In this document: piece by piece, positions 10,133 through 21,231 of the stretch
Layout: every line of letters begins with the position of its first letter
Position numbering within the stretch: position 1 is the first letter of the stretch
Source of the DNA: Gymnopus androsaceus JB14
Taxonomy: Eukaryota; Basidiomycota; Agaricomycetes; Agaricales; Omphalotaceae
Assembly (NCBI GenBank): GCA_009733575.1
Contig: ML769385.1
Coordinates: forward strand, 671,188 to 735,187
Reading direction: 5' to 3'
DNA length: 64,000 nt
The notes under the pieces: model-generated
Database searches by the model: none
What the model saw: the letters and a program-made list of their open reading frames with translations, nothing else
What the model was told of the DNA's origin: nothing
Position numbers and translations under genes: made by a program

Positions 10133-10790
10133 ACTCAAGCACTCAAAATATCGCCGTCTCCGTCCAAGCCAGATTCTTCACCTGGGATATTAATCCACGT
10201 CTGGTCATGGGCGTCGAAGCATGTGCTCTTCAGCGATTGGACCCGTAACCTTCGCACCCTCCGCCCAAGCACGCTTCTTATTCATCCTAATGCTTCGCCT
10301 TCTCGCCTTGGCCAATCAAAATCTACCAGAAGTACAACAGATTCTTTAGATGTAGATTCTTTCCGGATGAGAACGTTGGGGCCGCCCAATGCACGAAAAC
10401 AAGACCATGTAGCTTGACGACTGCCGCCTTAATGCTAGCTTGTATGACTTCTTTTCCAGTGATATCGATTTTATCGACAGACAGGCGTTAGAGACGTTCT
10501 CCATCACGATGAAATACCAGCCATGAAAAGACTGGACAGATAACAGCTTGGGAGCTATACCGTGCTCAAAGGCGTGTCTATGTGCATCTTCACACTGGCA
10601 GTAGCGTCGGGTGAAATTTATGATGAGTCGTTCTGAGGGGATGCGATGACTATGCGTGAAAATCAATGCATCCACATTCATGAACAGGACCAAACGGATA
10701 TACATCGCCGAGTTGAGCCATGTCCGAAATTTCCTCCAGATTAGAGGTGTTTGCGAGAGCGAGTCGGGCATCATGATGCATCGGTTTTGA
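10133..10790 (-). pseudogene. Remnant of a fungal protein-kinase-like gene
   Basis: On the minus strand the first readable part has INFTRRYCQCEDAHRHAFE followed by GIAPKLLSVQSFHGWYFIVM, which matches the hinge region of small fungal kinase-like proteins (…FTRRY…APKLL…VMEN). After a frame change come KAAVVKLHGLVFVH, then in a further frame GGPNVLIRKE and VVLLVDFDWPRREGEA, equivalent to the catalytic HGDLRxxN loop and the DFD metal-binding motif. The expected catalytic Asp is not readable in any single frame, and stop codons follow (LG then TGA). I read it as a decayed copy. It stands alone between the DUF6534-like gene and a gene-poor region. Confidence 0.62.
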
Positions 10791-10799
10791 TGTTTGATT

Positions 10800-12038
10800 C
10801 AGTCTATGCAGAAATCCATATGAGCCGGTATTACCTGGTAATATGCACGCTGAAAGCTCAGAGTACTACCTTGTAAATGATTCTAACGGGGCAAGCAGTT
10901 TCTTACATTTCATTAGGCGGCGATGTTGCTTCGATACTACCACTATCGGACTTGTAATATCTGTATTCTCCGGGAGGCGAGGTTATGTGCAAGAACTTAA
11001 GCAGGGCCAGTACAGTAAACAGGGGAGCAACATACATCCAAGAGATGGAGATCTGGTTGAGAATCGGGAACAATTCCTGTCTCCGCCCTAATCTTCTCCT
11101 GTCTTTTGTTTTCAATTCCAAAAGTGATTCCAGGTAGAAGAGCCAATAACATCTGGAATTTCCATATCGTTCTTCACAGCCTAGGTAATGACTTGCTATG
11201 CCTTGTGTCAGCCGAGACAATGCGAGTTATTACTGAGTATACGCACGTATATCCACTGGGACTTGGTAACCCTGTCGTACAAAATCTGCTATCTCAATAC
11301 ATGTAAAATTGGTTAGAAAGTTCTCATGGATGAGCAGAGACCGAGAGGGAGTGTTAAACCAATCCGATCCCATGATGGGAGACAAGACCTAGGAAGCACC
11401 AATGCTCCGCGATAAGCTAGCAAGGCGCGCTTATCAGAGGGTCTTGATCCTGACTCTCATTGCCGCCAATTTTTACATTGGTTTTTTGAGTCTCCCAACC
11501 CCCCAACCCATGTTGATGGTTCCTCAGTTCATAATTATCTATTATACTCGCCTCTCAAGAGTCAAGGCATAATCCAGTAGTGTAGCCTGTTGTCCTTTCC
11601 TATCTGCTGGAAAGGCCCCGCTCTAGTAAATATTTCCAGCGTCTCTGATGTTCCGGTCGTGTGGTTGTTTCCAAGCCAAACCACAATTCCATGTATGTAT
11701 GGGAACATACAACTTGTATGCACTGAATGGAGTGCACCCAGCTTATTTATACTACTACAAAAGGAATTTACTCCACTAGAAATTTGGAGAAACGATCAGT
11801 CCTGTATATTTTAGTAGGTGTAAAAAACAGACATATAAGTATATGGGCCCCTTGAAGAAAGATGTAAAGAAAGTGTAAAAGAAAGTAGTCCAAAATGCCG
11901 GCGACGACGCAAGAGTGTATTATAAGGAAACTGATCCGAGCACGATGTTTAATGTAAATGAATACCAAAAGCATGGAGGTACACGGAAGCTACAGAAATA
12001 CACAAGTCCATAGAATACGACCAAGCAAAGTCATACAC
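10800..12038. other. Gene-poor stretch
   Basis: 1.2 kb with no supported gene. ORFs at 10903-11220 (minus) and 11590-11814 (plus) start at non-ATG codons, show no family pattern and no flanking exons. The right end should hold the 3' untranslated region of the aspartic protease gene. Confidence 0.4.
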
Positions 12039-14708
12039 TCAAGCAATACTCATTGGTCGATCTCCACCTTCTCCCGCTTGTGGCCTGAGGAAAGACGGAT
12101 TGGGAGGGGTCGTCGCGATATCCTCTTCTAAAGGATGTGCCTCATGACGAGGTATTGGCATGGGCGGAGGCGTACCCATACTCTGAGGTCTGTCAATCTG
12201 CCTCGCCTGGAATCTCGCCCTGGGAGGCGTAAGCTGCTCATCCTGCTCCTGCAGTGCTGGAGGACTTTGCAGTCCGCTAGGGCCCGCGATACTTGAACTT
12301 GTGCTAGGGTGGCGGTAGGATTGCACAGATCGCGTTGGGGAGCGGGGAGGAACGAAGGGCGCATCCTGAGGTGGTCCGCCGACGCCGGCAGCAGCGATAA
12401 AGGGTTGATAAGGGTTGTTCGAGGGCATACCCATGCTTCTCGGCCTATTATCGTTGAACTCGTGGAAGCCAGGCGAGGGAGGACCGAAGAGCGCATCTTC
12501 AGAGCCCATATCCTGAGAAGGGAAATCACGTTGGGAAGGAAGAGTGGCGAGACTTGAAGGCCTGTCCATTCCTTTTCCTCCCTTGATCGATCCATTGAAC
12601 TTTCTAAACGCAGGTGACGGTGGAACGAACATCGTATCTTCTGTGAGTGCCATGGAGATGGGTTCGTAGGTATGCGGTTCGGTGGCGCTACTATCCCGAG
12701 CGTTCAAAGGCATAGGACTCATCCTACCCATAGGTGTGCGAGTACGAGCATCCAATATACGCTGCCTCTTGGACTTTTTCGTCCTCTTGCACAGCCAAAC
12801 AATTGCAATGATAGCAAGCGCTAAAAGAACGAGGGCATTGAGAGCAACGATGGCCAAGATTGCGGGGAAGTAGGTTCCAATCTTGGCCAAAGTCTCTGCT
12901 ACTTCAGTGGATAGATCGACAGATGTTACGGAAGCGGCGTCGGCGGTAGCGTTGGACTCGTTGTACGTGATTCCACTCTGTGCAGTACCACCGCGAGCTT
13001 TGACGAAATCTTCTGAAGCTTCATCAGGATCGACAAGCGACAAAAGTTTGAGGAAGGGATTGATCATCTCCCCGTTGGAATTGAATTCGCCAAAGTCGTA
13101 TACAGAGTATAGCGCGCGCAAGACGTTGTCACCGAGCAACCAGTCACTGAAGGAAATTTATGAGACAATTTTGAATACACAAAAGGGTAGCTTACAAGCC
13201 ATCGCCGTCAAATGAGCTCGGTACGAAGGTCCCAAGACATTGGGATGTGTCGGACGGATTCTGGATATTTATGTCGAGGGGATGAAGCGGCATGACTTGG
13301 TCGCTACGGATAGTGGGATCAGCAACATGGAAGACAAAACAAAAAATGTAACTCACCCAAATTGCAAAGCCATGTTGATTTCTGCGTCGCATGGTAATAC
13401 CCATTGACCCAAAGCAGAGCTGTATTGCGCACCGCTTATGCCGCTGTAAATAATCTCACATACATCCATAGGAGCATAGCTAAAAAAGGAGGATAAGCAT
13501 ATGATAACAGACGTAGCAACATAAACGTACGACCACGAAGTTCCAGTGTCAAGAACTACAACAGCTCTGTTGGAGGCAACGTCTGCTACCTGTGTCGTAG
13601 GTGTGTACGTTTCTGAGCCAATCATATATGCTTCGAGAAGCACACTCCATCTTGTTGGAGAAACGGTTGGCCAGGTAGGGATTGAAGTTGTGTTGGCTAC
13701 TGCAACGTATGCGGGGTCGTACTCACCTACTCGAAAGATTTAGCTACAATTAAAGGATATAAAGTGAGCAAGACGCACCTATGCTGAAGCTACCTGTAAC
13801 ATCATCACTATCAGCATCATCATCAGTACTTCGTTCAAGGGCGAATGCAATAAAGTTGGGTTCGGAAGGGTCTTGCATGAACATGTTGTATAACAAGCTT
13901 CTGCCACTTGAAGAGTCCGAGTTGTTGACCAAAGCATCAATGGTGGAGAGGCTGGTGAACCCAAGGCCGGCAATTCCATCTGCGCCGTAGCCCAATGCTG
14001 GATTGCTTGCCTGTGTGGTGTCCAGGTAGGCTTGAGTTGAAATGTTCATCCTGAGATTTATGAGAACGATGACGGCTAACGGAATAACTAGATAACATAC
14101 CCTGCAAATTCTACAGTTGCATACGACACAAGGCCGTACGCCCAACCGATACCATACTATGAGGAGAGTCAACATGTCGTTTGGGAAAGAAGGGTGTAGG
14201 AGATTCACAGTGAGATTGTAGTCTGTAGTCTGCGGAGCCGTTAGTGAGACCGAGGAAACGAAAACAGGAACAAGACGTACAGTCTGTTTGGTATCGGGAA
14301 GCGGAGATGAAGACCCTTTAATCCAAAGGTCGCTGGACCCAGTGTCCAACTGAACTGGATAAACTGAACAAAGCTTTAGGAATAGCTCGGAATCTAGCTG
14401 CAGCACATACCGACGCCTCCGAGAGTGATCTGAACACAGAACTTGAGATAAGTGACCGAATAAAAGTTGGCGGACTTACGTTGGCAATATAGATCAGGTC
14501 GGACACAGTACTAACGAACCAAGGTCATTCATTCAGATACTCCGAACCAAAAATACTGGACAAACTTGAGAGTTTCATTGGTGGACACAGTGAAGTTTGT
14601 AGCCCTCTTTTCGAGGGAAGAGCGCTTGACTTGTCGAATAGGGAATTTGAGGGCATCGGAAGTAGCAGCCAGAGTGGCCAGAGCCAGCGGAATGGAATAT
14701 AACCTCAT
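12039..14708 (-). CDS. Pepsin-like aspartic protease with C-terminal membrane anchor and repeat tail
   Basis: Family A1 acid protease. The start at 14706-14708 gives a signal peptide (MRLYSIPLALATLAATSDA) and a short pro-segment with a KR site. Many short exons follow. The first active-site motif is LDTGSSDLWI, the flap region contains YGIGWAYGLVSYATVEF, and the second motif is VVLDTGTSWSYAP, so both catalytic Asp residues are present. After the protease domain (ending about YDFGEFNSNGEM) comes a linker, a single membrane helix (AIVALNALVLLALAIIAIVW) followed by basic KRTKKSKRQR, and a cytosolic-side tail of about 240 residues. The tail repeats a two-part unit: a PPSPxF box and a DRPxSMG box, four clear copies. 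Such an anchor with a repeated tail is not the usual pepsin layout. Frame is clean in the parts checked. Confidence 0.9.
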
Positions 14709-15256
14709 GAAAGAAAGGAGCGGTAAAAAGAGCGGAAGGAGAGAGGTGCCTCAACGCAGGAGATGGAAGCGCAGTCTGAGTCCTGGCTAACTCAAACTCC
14801 TTTCTCACCATCTTCGCATTCATCATGATTCGCTCAGGCTGATGATTTTTATTTCTATCGGACACAGGAATTATTTGTAGGTCCTAACTACATTATTTTC
14901 CAACAAGAATTCTCAGTGAATTCTGGGCGCCGGGGACATGGACATTTGTCTCGAGACGACAAGTGGACGACATATTATTATATAATAAATAAATAGAGAT
15001 GGTCCAAGATAGCTTTGGAAGAAGTAGGGAAGCCCTGAGCCAGCGTCGCATATTTGAGTCACGTAAGGCTGGTTTTTCTCTCTCTCCCCAGAATCAGAAT
15101 CGTCAATAGATATGCGGATTGTCTACTCGTCAATCTTAAGTATGAGGGAGAATAATGTGCATGGCGGCAAAATCGTACCGGAAAAAGGTTCCGCGATGCC
15201 GCGAGGCGCTCTTCCGCATTAGCATTTCCCCGCATTCATCTTTCTTGCTTTGAATC
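14709..15256. promoter_or_regulatory. Divergent promoter region of aspartic protease and transhydrogenase genes
   Basis: About 550 bp between two start codons facing away from each other. A stretch TATTATTATATAATAAATAA at 14974-14993 is the most AT-rich part. A CT-rich tract (TTTTTCTCTCTCTCCCC) lies at about 15073. No ORF or RNA gene seen. Confidence 0.45.
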
Positions 15257-17336
15257 ATGGCATCCAGAAGAGTTATTTCACGCCTAATCAACGCTTCACA
15301 ACACACTGCGTGCCCTTGCCATGGATGCGCTAGTCACTCCCTCCAGCACCAAATAGCTGCTGTAAACCAGGTCCGGTCATTAGCAACACCGGTTCAAATG
15401 GTTCAGAAAGAATATGCCTTTGAGGTTTGTATACCACAGACCATGGCCTCTTATACACTATTCTGACATCTTCCAAGGTAGCTGCATCTAACTTGAGATT
15501 TGGCGATGGTGTCACTGCAGAAGTCGGAATGGACTTGAAGAATATGAAAGCTAGGAAGGTGAGATTCATCATTCAACAAACAATAATACCGTTGGTTAAG
15601 TATTAATGCTATTTCAGGTCGGTGTCTTCACAGACCCCACTGTTTCAAAGCTCAAACCAATGGAAACCGTTCGTCTTCAAGTTTCGTTACCTACCTATCA
15701 ATTTGCCTCACCTGATAATACAGGCTCTTCGTTCATTACAATCTCAAACGGATCTACCTTTCGAGGTGTACGATCAAGTCCTCGCAGAACCTACTGAGGA
15801 CAGCTGGAGAAAGGCCATCTCCTGGGCAAGAGAACATGACTTTAGTCACTTTCTTGCGTATGTTCCTGGCAAGGAAACGCGCTTTGTCTAATGTATTACT
15901 TGATTACACAGTGTCGGAGGAGGAAGCGTCATAGATACGGCCAAAGCAGCCAATCTGTCAGAACCTTGCATCTTTCCTTGCGTTAAATAACTAACCCTCT
16001 TTAGCTTCACCGTCTACAAAGACGCTGACCTAATGGATTACATCAACGCACCAGTTGGAAAAGGCCTTCCGATTGAACAAGCTCTCCGCCCACTTATTGC
16101 TGTCCCTACAACAGCTGGGACTGGTTCAGAGACTACCGGTGCGGCTATTGTCGATATAACATCCCGCTCCTTCAAGACCGGAATTGCAAGTCGCGCCCTC
16201 AAACCCGTTCTCGGAATCGTTGACACTCAAAACACCGAATCGTGTCCGACCGCAGTGCATATCAGTGCCGGCTTGGATGTTCTTTTCCACAGCATCGAGA
16301 GCTACACCGCGATTCCGTACGTACGACAAACTTCTCTTTATCATTGGATCAACGTAAAGGTTCTAGATATACCGAACGCACACCTCGACCAGCAAACCCC
16401 ATCCTCCGTCCAGCGTACCAGGGAAGCAACCCAGTCGCCGACATATTCTCGCTGTGGGCCCTGCAAACTACCGTGAAATATCTTCCACGGATTGCCAAGA
16501 ACAGGGACGATGAAGAGGCCCGAAAACAAATGCTGTATGTTTCTCTCAAGGTCAAAGCTCTTCTTTATTCTGAACACAAATTTTTCCAGCTTGGCCGCGT
16601 CTTTTGCTGGAATTGGCTTTGGAAACGCAGGCGTCATCTCTGCCATGGCATGAGCTATCCTGCAAGTGCTCTTTCTCATGAAAAAGAGACCCTCTTATCG
16701 TTCTTCCTTAGATATCTGGTTTGAACAAGAAAGGGCCCAAGTACAAGCACGCTGGATACGAAGTTGATCATCCTATCATTCCTCACGGCGTCAGGTAAGC
16801 TGAGATTTCGTCTGTAATACCATCATGGCTTTCTCTAATCACCTTATCCCACAGCGTTGCCTTGACTGGTCCAGCAGGTACGATGACTCTTTGGACTAGT
16901 ACATACTTGTTATCAAGCTAACTCTCGCATTGCCCAGTCTTCCAATTCACCGCCCCATCATCTCCGGATCGACACCGACAAGCACTCGCCATTTTCACCA
17001 GCACCAACATCTCTGACTCAAGCATCACTCGTATTCCCGATTCGGAGCTAGGTGCCTCACTTGTTCGAAGCCATTCGCGCGCTTCCTAGATAGGTCTCGG
17101 CGTTCCTCGTGGACTGAAAGCTGTTGGGTAAGCTTGTCTTTGTGCTTGTTTAAGGATCTATTACTTAGCTTATCAACTTCGACTGCAGGTACCAAAACAA
17201 GGACATTGAAATGCTCGTCGAAGGTACACTTCCACAAAGACGTGTTTTGGACTTGGCCCCGGGAATTGGAGACTTTGCGGGTGAGGATGGAAGGCAGCAC
17301 TTGACGAGGATTATTGAGAGTTCCATGGAATATTGA
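15257..17336 (+). CDS. Hydroxyacid-oxoacid transhydrogenase, mitochondrial (iron-dependent alcohol dehydrogenase family)
   Basis: Homologue of ADHFE1, which oxidises 4-hydroxybutyrate to succinic semialdehyde while reducing 2-oxoglutarate. Exon 1 (15257-15424) encodes a basic presequence and CPCHGCASHSLQHQ. Later exons read SNLRFGDGVTAEVG, the nucleotide-binding VGGGSVIDTAKAANL, IAVPTTAGTGSETTGAAI, GLDVLFHSIESY, and the metal-binding HLCHGMSYPI and HGVSVALTGPAV. The stop is at 17334-17336. Metal ligands expected for family III alcohol dehydrogenases (Asp of GSETT…D, His residues of LFHS and LCHGMSYP, and His of IPHG) are all present. Ten or so introns of 45-70 nt. The frame closes when canonical splice sites are used. 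Confidence 0.92.
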
Positions 17337-17700
17337 GTATGATTTACGAGCAAACAGGAGCTCGAGGATCCATGTAATATCTACAAACAAACTTTTATGT
17401 ATATTAGGACACTGGCAATAGTGCTTTCATGAAGCTCGCCTGAACTCACATCTTAACTGGAAACTCTTGAAGTATCAGAAATCTGAGTAGAGAATCGAGA
17501 TGGTCGCGTAGGCGCCTATTTTAGGACGCGACGCGTCATTAGAACGTGATCTCAGAACTTCCTCTTGACGTTCATGACCTTGCCATCTTGTCTTTCTAAA
17601 TCCCAATCAAGTTTATAGCCATGACTGTTAGCCTGGCCGTATCTTATCATCGATGCGAACGCTGAAGATTCTTTAGGATCTCACTTATTGCTACCTGCAC
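17337..17700. other. Intergenic region
   Basis: 3' flank of the transhydrogenase and promoter of the APC13-like gene. No ORF, RNA gene or repeat that I can support. Confidence 0.4.
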
Positions 17701-18329
17701 ATGTCCAAGCATGACTTGCAAGTGCTGGATACCTTTGAAACAGCGGACTATATCAAAGGAGAGCTTTCCGATGAAGGTATGTTGTCACTGACTGCTTAAA
17801 ACCTGTTGCTTATTCGAGCTAGAACTCGATATTCCTCAGCATATGGTTCCGCCAAATCCGGATGACTCGGATAGTACGTAGAAAATACGACTAATTCCAT
17901 GCTTGTTTAACATCGTTTTAGATCTACCCTCCCATGTTCACCCATCGTACCCATATGGAAACCCCAGAAGTACCAAACACCCTGCCTCCAAACCTCGACC
18001 ACCCTACGATCCAACCTTCGCGCGCACTCTTCGAAGATATGGGATATGACGGAAATGGTATTGCAGGCAGCCTTCGGTGGAAGGATCTTGCGCTAGATCA
18101 ACTACTGCCTGTCGACGAGGAGAAGGAAATGGCACTCAAAGCAGCAGAGGCACGAAAGATGGCAAGCGGGACTGGAAATCAAAATCCAGGAGTGCAGCAA
18201 CAGGCTACGGCGCTGGCGGGAGATCAAACTCTTGATGAGGAGGATGAAGAGGACGAAGATGATGAGAACGATGAAAATGAGGACGACGAAGAGGATGAGG
18301 ATGAAGAAACCACTGATGACGAGGATTAA
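17701..18329 (+). CDS. APC13: Anaphase-promoting complex subunit 13-like protein with acidic tail
   Basis: APC13 is a small scaffold subunit of the mitotic ubiquitin ligase APC/C. The start at 17701 gives MSKHDLQVLDTFETADYIKG followed by ELSDEELDIPQHMVPPNPDD. This parallels the animal form (RxLDLIDDAW…LPYEDVAIPLNELP). A later RWKDLALDQL parallels KWTDLALQYL. Two introns: GTATGT..GCTAG after the first part and GTACGT..TTTAG after DDSD. The intron phase leads into a Pro-rich stretch (HPSYPYGNPRSTKHPAS) up to YDPTFAR. Then LFEDMGYDGNGIAGS needs a one-base shift near 18021-18027. The protein ends in an Asp/Glu run of about 35 residues, longer than usual. Its stop codon overlaps that of RRP4 on the other strand. 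Confidence 0.68.
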
Positions 18330-19572
18330 GCGCCTTTTGCTAATATTGTAGCTACTAATGCATCTCCTAAATCTTCTTGTAGTAGATCTTTAACGTCTCC
18401 TTCCTGCTCTAGCGACCATTCGTACGCTTCCAGTAGGACCGTATCAGTGAGCGGTATCGAATGCGCTGCGAGGATGGTGATGAGGTTTGTGACACGAGAG
18501 ATTGCCGTTCGCGTCGAGTCGTCGATATGCTATCGGGACATGATTGAGCAGCTGAAATAACATTATAGGTGACACTCACGTCGTTCCGATTCGAATAAAC
18601 CGCCTCTGCATCAAAACCTTCTTCTCCCTCGCGTTCATTTTCTTTAACGTGCTTGCTGACCCATATATATCCGTTGAGTCCCAATATAAGATCGACCTCA
18701 CACGGAAGAGATATAAAGTGGGACTTTAATCGTCTAACGAGGATAGGTGGTACAGTGACCAGTTGGCCATTGCGTAGCTAGTGCAGTTTTTAACTAGGAA
18801 GGCTCCAGGATAAGATGGCTTCCGCTCACCTTGCCATAGCTTAGTGATCGCGTATGCAAAGACATTGTACCATCGCCAAAGAATGCCTGCACTTCAGCTA
18901 CCAGTAGATCACCTTCTTCGAAAAATGTGCGCATTTGTAGCTCGTCGCTTTCGAGTTTTCGTCGCTGTAGCGGTGTGAGATTTATGAGTTCAAGTGATAT
19001 GATATAAAGCAACGCACCTGAACCCCTCCAGGGAGATTTACTGACGAGAGCATAAGGACAGCATCTTGCCTCGAATTCCATCGACTTTCCATCTCCTGGG
19101 CTGCACCTAAAGTTCTTTTGAGATTTCGGAAGACTCATCAAGCTTTGACCACTCTTCGTACCTCGGTAATTCTCCCCACAACTAAGTCGCCGACTTCTGG
19201 ATTGTATCTTGTAGCCCAATAAGAAAAAATGTTCCGCCTAAAAGTTGCTTGCTCTCACCTGGTGCGTACTGCACGAACCGTGATTAATTTATTTACGCGT
19301 TCCACTAGGCCGCAAACAGAAGCTATAACCTCTTCTTTGTCGACATAGGTCCCATGGCCACTATTAAAAGCATCAGAGTATATTCCGAAGGGCATGCCAT
19401 TCGCGTACCGCATATAGGCCTGTGCGGAAGTAAGAGATTCACCGGGACAAGTCAATTTTAACCCGCCCGTTTCCAAAAAATCATCATCGTCCTCATCCAT
19501 ATCAACATCATCAGGGGCATTCTTGATGGAATAGTTATCAGGAGGATGTCGGAACGATGTAAATTCGAACAT
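18326..19572 (-). CDS. RRP4: Exosome complex component Rrp4
   Basis: RNA-binding cap subunit of the 3'-5' RNA exosome. The start at 19570-19572 gives MFEFTSFRHPPDNYSIK and an acidic stretch. Then come the N-terminal domain (PGESLTSAQAYMR joined over a 48-nt in-frame intron to GHGTYVDKEEVIASV), AGLVERVNKLITVR-type S1 entry (here CGLVERVNKLITVRAVRTR), RYNPEVGDLVVGRI, LSSVNLPGG, FFEEGDLLVAEVQ, SLHTRSL and LGLNGYIWVSK. The KH-type C-terminus ends in VATILAKGA. Because the intron after AYMR is a multiple of three and lacks stops, it can be missed by simple ORF reading. The TAA stop overlaps the stop of the APC13-like gene by two bases. Rrp4 and HIS6 start codons are only 51 bp apart. Confidence 0.94.
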
Positions 19573-19623
19573 GGAGGAAGAGAGCAAAATGTCGGCAAGT
19601 ACTAAGCGCCCGCTCTCTCTTTC
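19573..19623. promoter_or_regulatory. Compact bidirectional promoter between RRP4 and HIS6
   Basis: Only 51 bp separate the two start codons. No TATA box is visible. Either transcription starts overlap inside the neighbouring gene, or HIS6 starts further downstream. An upstream ATG (19571) in another frame overlaps the RRP4 start on the opposite strand. Confidence 0.6.
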
Positions 19624-20872
19624 ATGTCTCCAAGACGCAGTGTTTTCCGACCTTGTATCGATCTCCATGGATGGTCAAGTCAAGCAGATAGTTGGAGGTA
19701 CACTTTCAGACACCAATCCGCATGATTTGAAAACGAATTTTGTTTCTCAGTAGGCGTTTTCACTTGTGAAGCTTATTGACCTGACACGATGCTCTCAGGC
19801 AATCTCCTGCTGAATTTGCACGTTTATACAGAGACAATCAACTCGACGGCGGTCATGTCATAAAACTAGGTCCCGGAAACGACGAATCAGCGAAGCAAGC
19901 TCTAGCAGCTTGGCCAGGTAAGGACTCCAACCATGCGAGGTGCCATCCTCTAATTATTATACAGGAGGGCTACAAATCGGAGGTGGTATTACGGACGTGA
20001 ACGCGAAAGAATGGTTAAATGCCGGAGCGAGTAAAGTCATGTTAATTCTTCGCCAAAAATCCTTCTAGGACTTAACAGTTTATCTCCATTCAGGTGATCG
20101 TCACATCGTATCTATTTCCAGACTTCAAGTTCTCCCTAGAAAGGTTGAAGGCTATTTCCTCCACTGCGGGGAAAGATAGGCTAGTTGTCGACGTGAGGTA
20201 AACCAACTTTGTTTCAAAACTTCTCGGGCAAGCTAAGAACCCAAAGGCAGTTGTCGTAGAAGGGGAGAAAAATGGTTTGTTGCCATGAATAAATGGCAAG
20301 ATTTGACGGAAATGGAAGTTTGCCAAGGTTCGTTGGTTTGGCGCGCATGGCAGACCAGAAATACTGAGTAGATCTAGAATCTCTGGACCTCTTGTCTGAG
20401 TACTGCAGGTGCATCTATCGTTTTGATTGGCTGCGTTGTGTGCTTAATCCCACTCCACCAGTGAATTTTTGGTGCATGCCGCAGATGTTGAAGGGCTTTG
20501 CCAAGGTATCGATGAAACTCTAGTCACAAGTTAGTCAGTCTTTTCCGACCTCCGCACGATGTTAATCTCCGGCCAGGATTGGGAGAATGGTGTCGGATAC
20601 CCGTCACGTATGCAGGTGGCGCCAAAGGTATGACCGGACACGAGTGTTTCCGTATATATTTCCAACCAGTGGTTCTCCAGACATATCCGATTTAGATCTT
20701 GTCAATCGTCTGTCAAATGGAAAAGTAGACCTGACGTACGGAAGGTATGACCCCTTTGCGTGGTGGTTTACTCGTGCGTATCGGAGCTGAAAACAACATT
20801 AGCTCCCTAGATATCTTTGGGGGCTCACTAGTTAAGTTTGATGAATTGGTCAAGGTGTCGGGCTCTCGATGA
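19624..20872 (+). CDS. HIS6: ProFAR isomerase (HisA-type), histidine biosynthesis
   Basis: Catalyses the Amadori rearrangement of ProFAR to PRFAR, fourth step of histidine synthesis; TIM barrel. The ATG at 19624 gives [15 protein letters not shown], with the first catalytic Asp in CIDLH. The next part, [20 protein letters not shown], is in a different frame: one G at 19669-19670 is surplus. Later exons read [65 protein letters not shown] then [58 protein letters not shown] and [10 protein letters not shown], with stop at 20870-20872. Eight or so introns, mostly canonical; one donor is GTCATG. Using the other upstream ATG (19571) would lose FRPCIDLH and hence a catalytic residue. A base-calling error at 19669 is the simplest explanation. 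Confidence 0.9.
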
Positions 20873-21231
20873 CTATGTATCATACCTCAAGGCTCAACTT
20901 GACTCGAGAACAAAGACCTCTTGAATTTTATTCATACATTTCGAGTTAATAGACCAATTGAAGTAAACAACCCCAGCCCAATTTTACAAACAAGGAAACG
21001 AAGATCGAAGATAGATAAAGATGTGGTTTTTGTAGCAAGAAGCAAGGATTAATGTAAAGAACAAATCAACGAGAGTAAGTGACCATCGATAGATACTTAA
21101 ACTGAACATAACGAGAGATGATACCATGAACTTTACAGGATCAGTGTTTTTGGTGTGGAGCATATCTATAAATTCATCTTAGTAAAGCGAATGCTTCATC
21201 GAGAAGGCCCCTATACTTGCTCAGTCTGAGT
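20873..21231. other. Convergent 3' flank of HIS6 and phosphatase gene
   Basis: About 360 bp, AT-rich, including AATAGACCAATTGAAGTAAA and AAGATAGATAAAG. Presumably the 3' untranslated regions of both genes. No ORF or RNA gene supported. Confidence 0.45.

Noticed and set aside
10903..11220. 105-residue minus ORF
   Set aside because: Begins at a non-ATG codon, no family pattern, no neighbouring exons.
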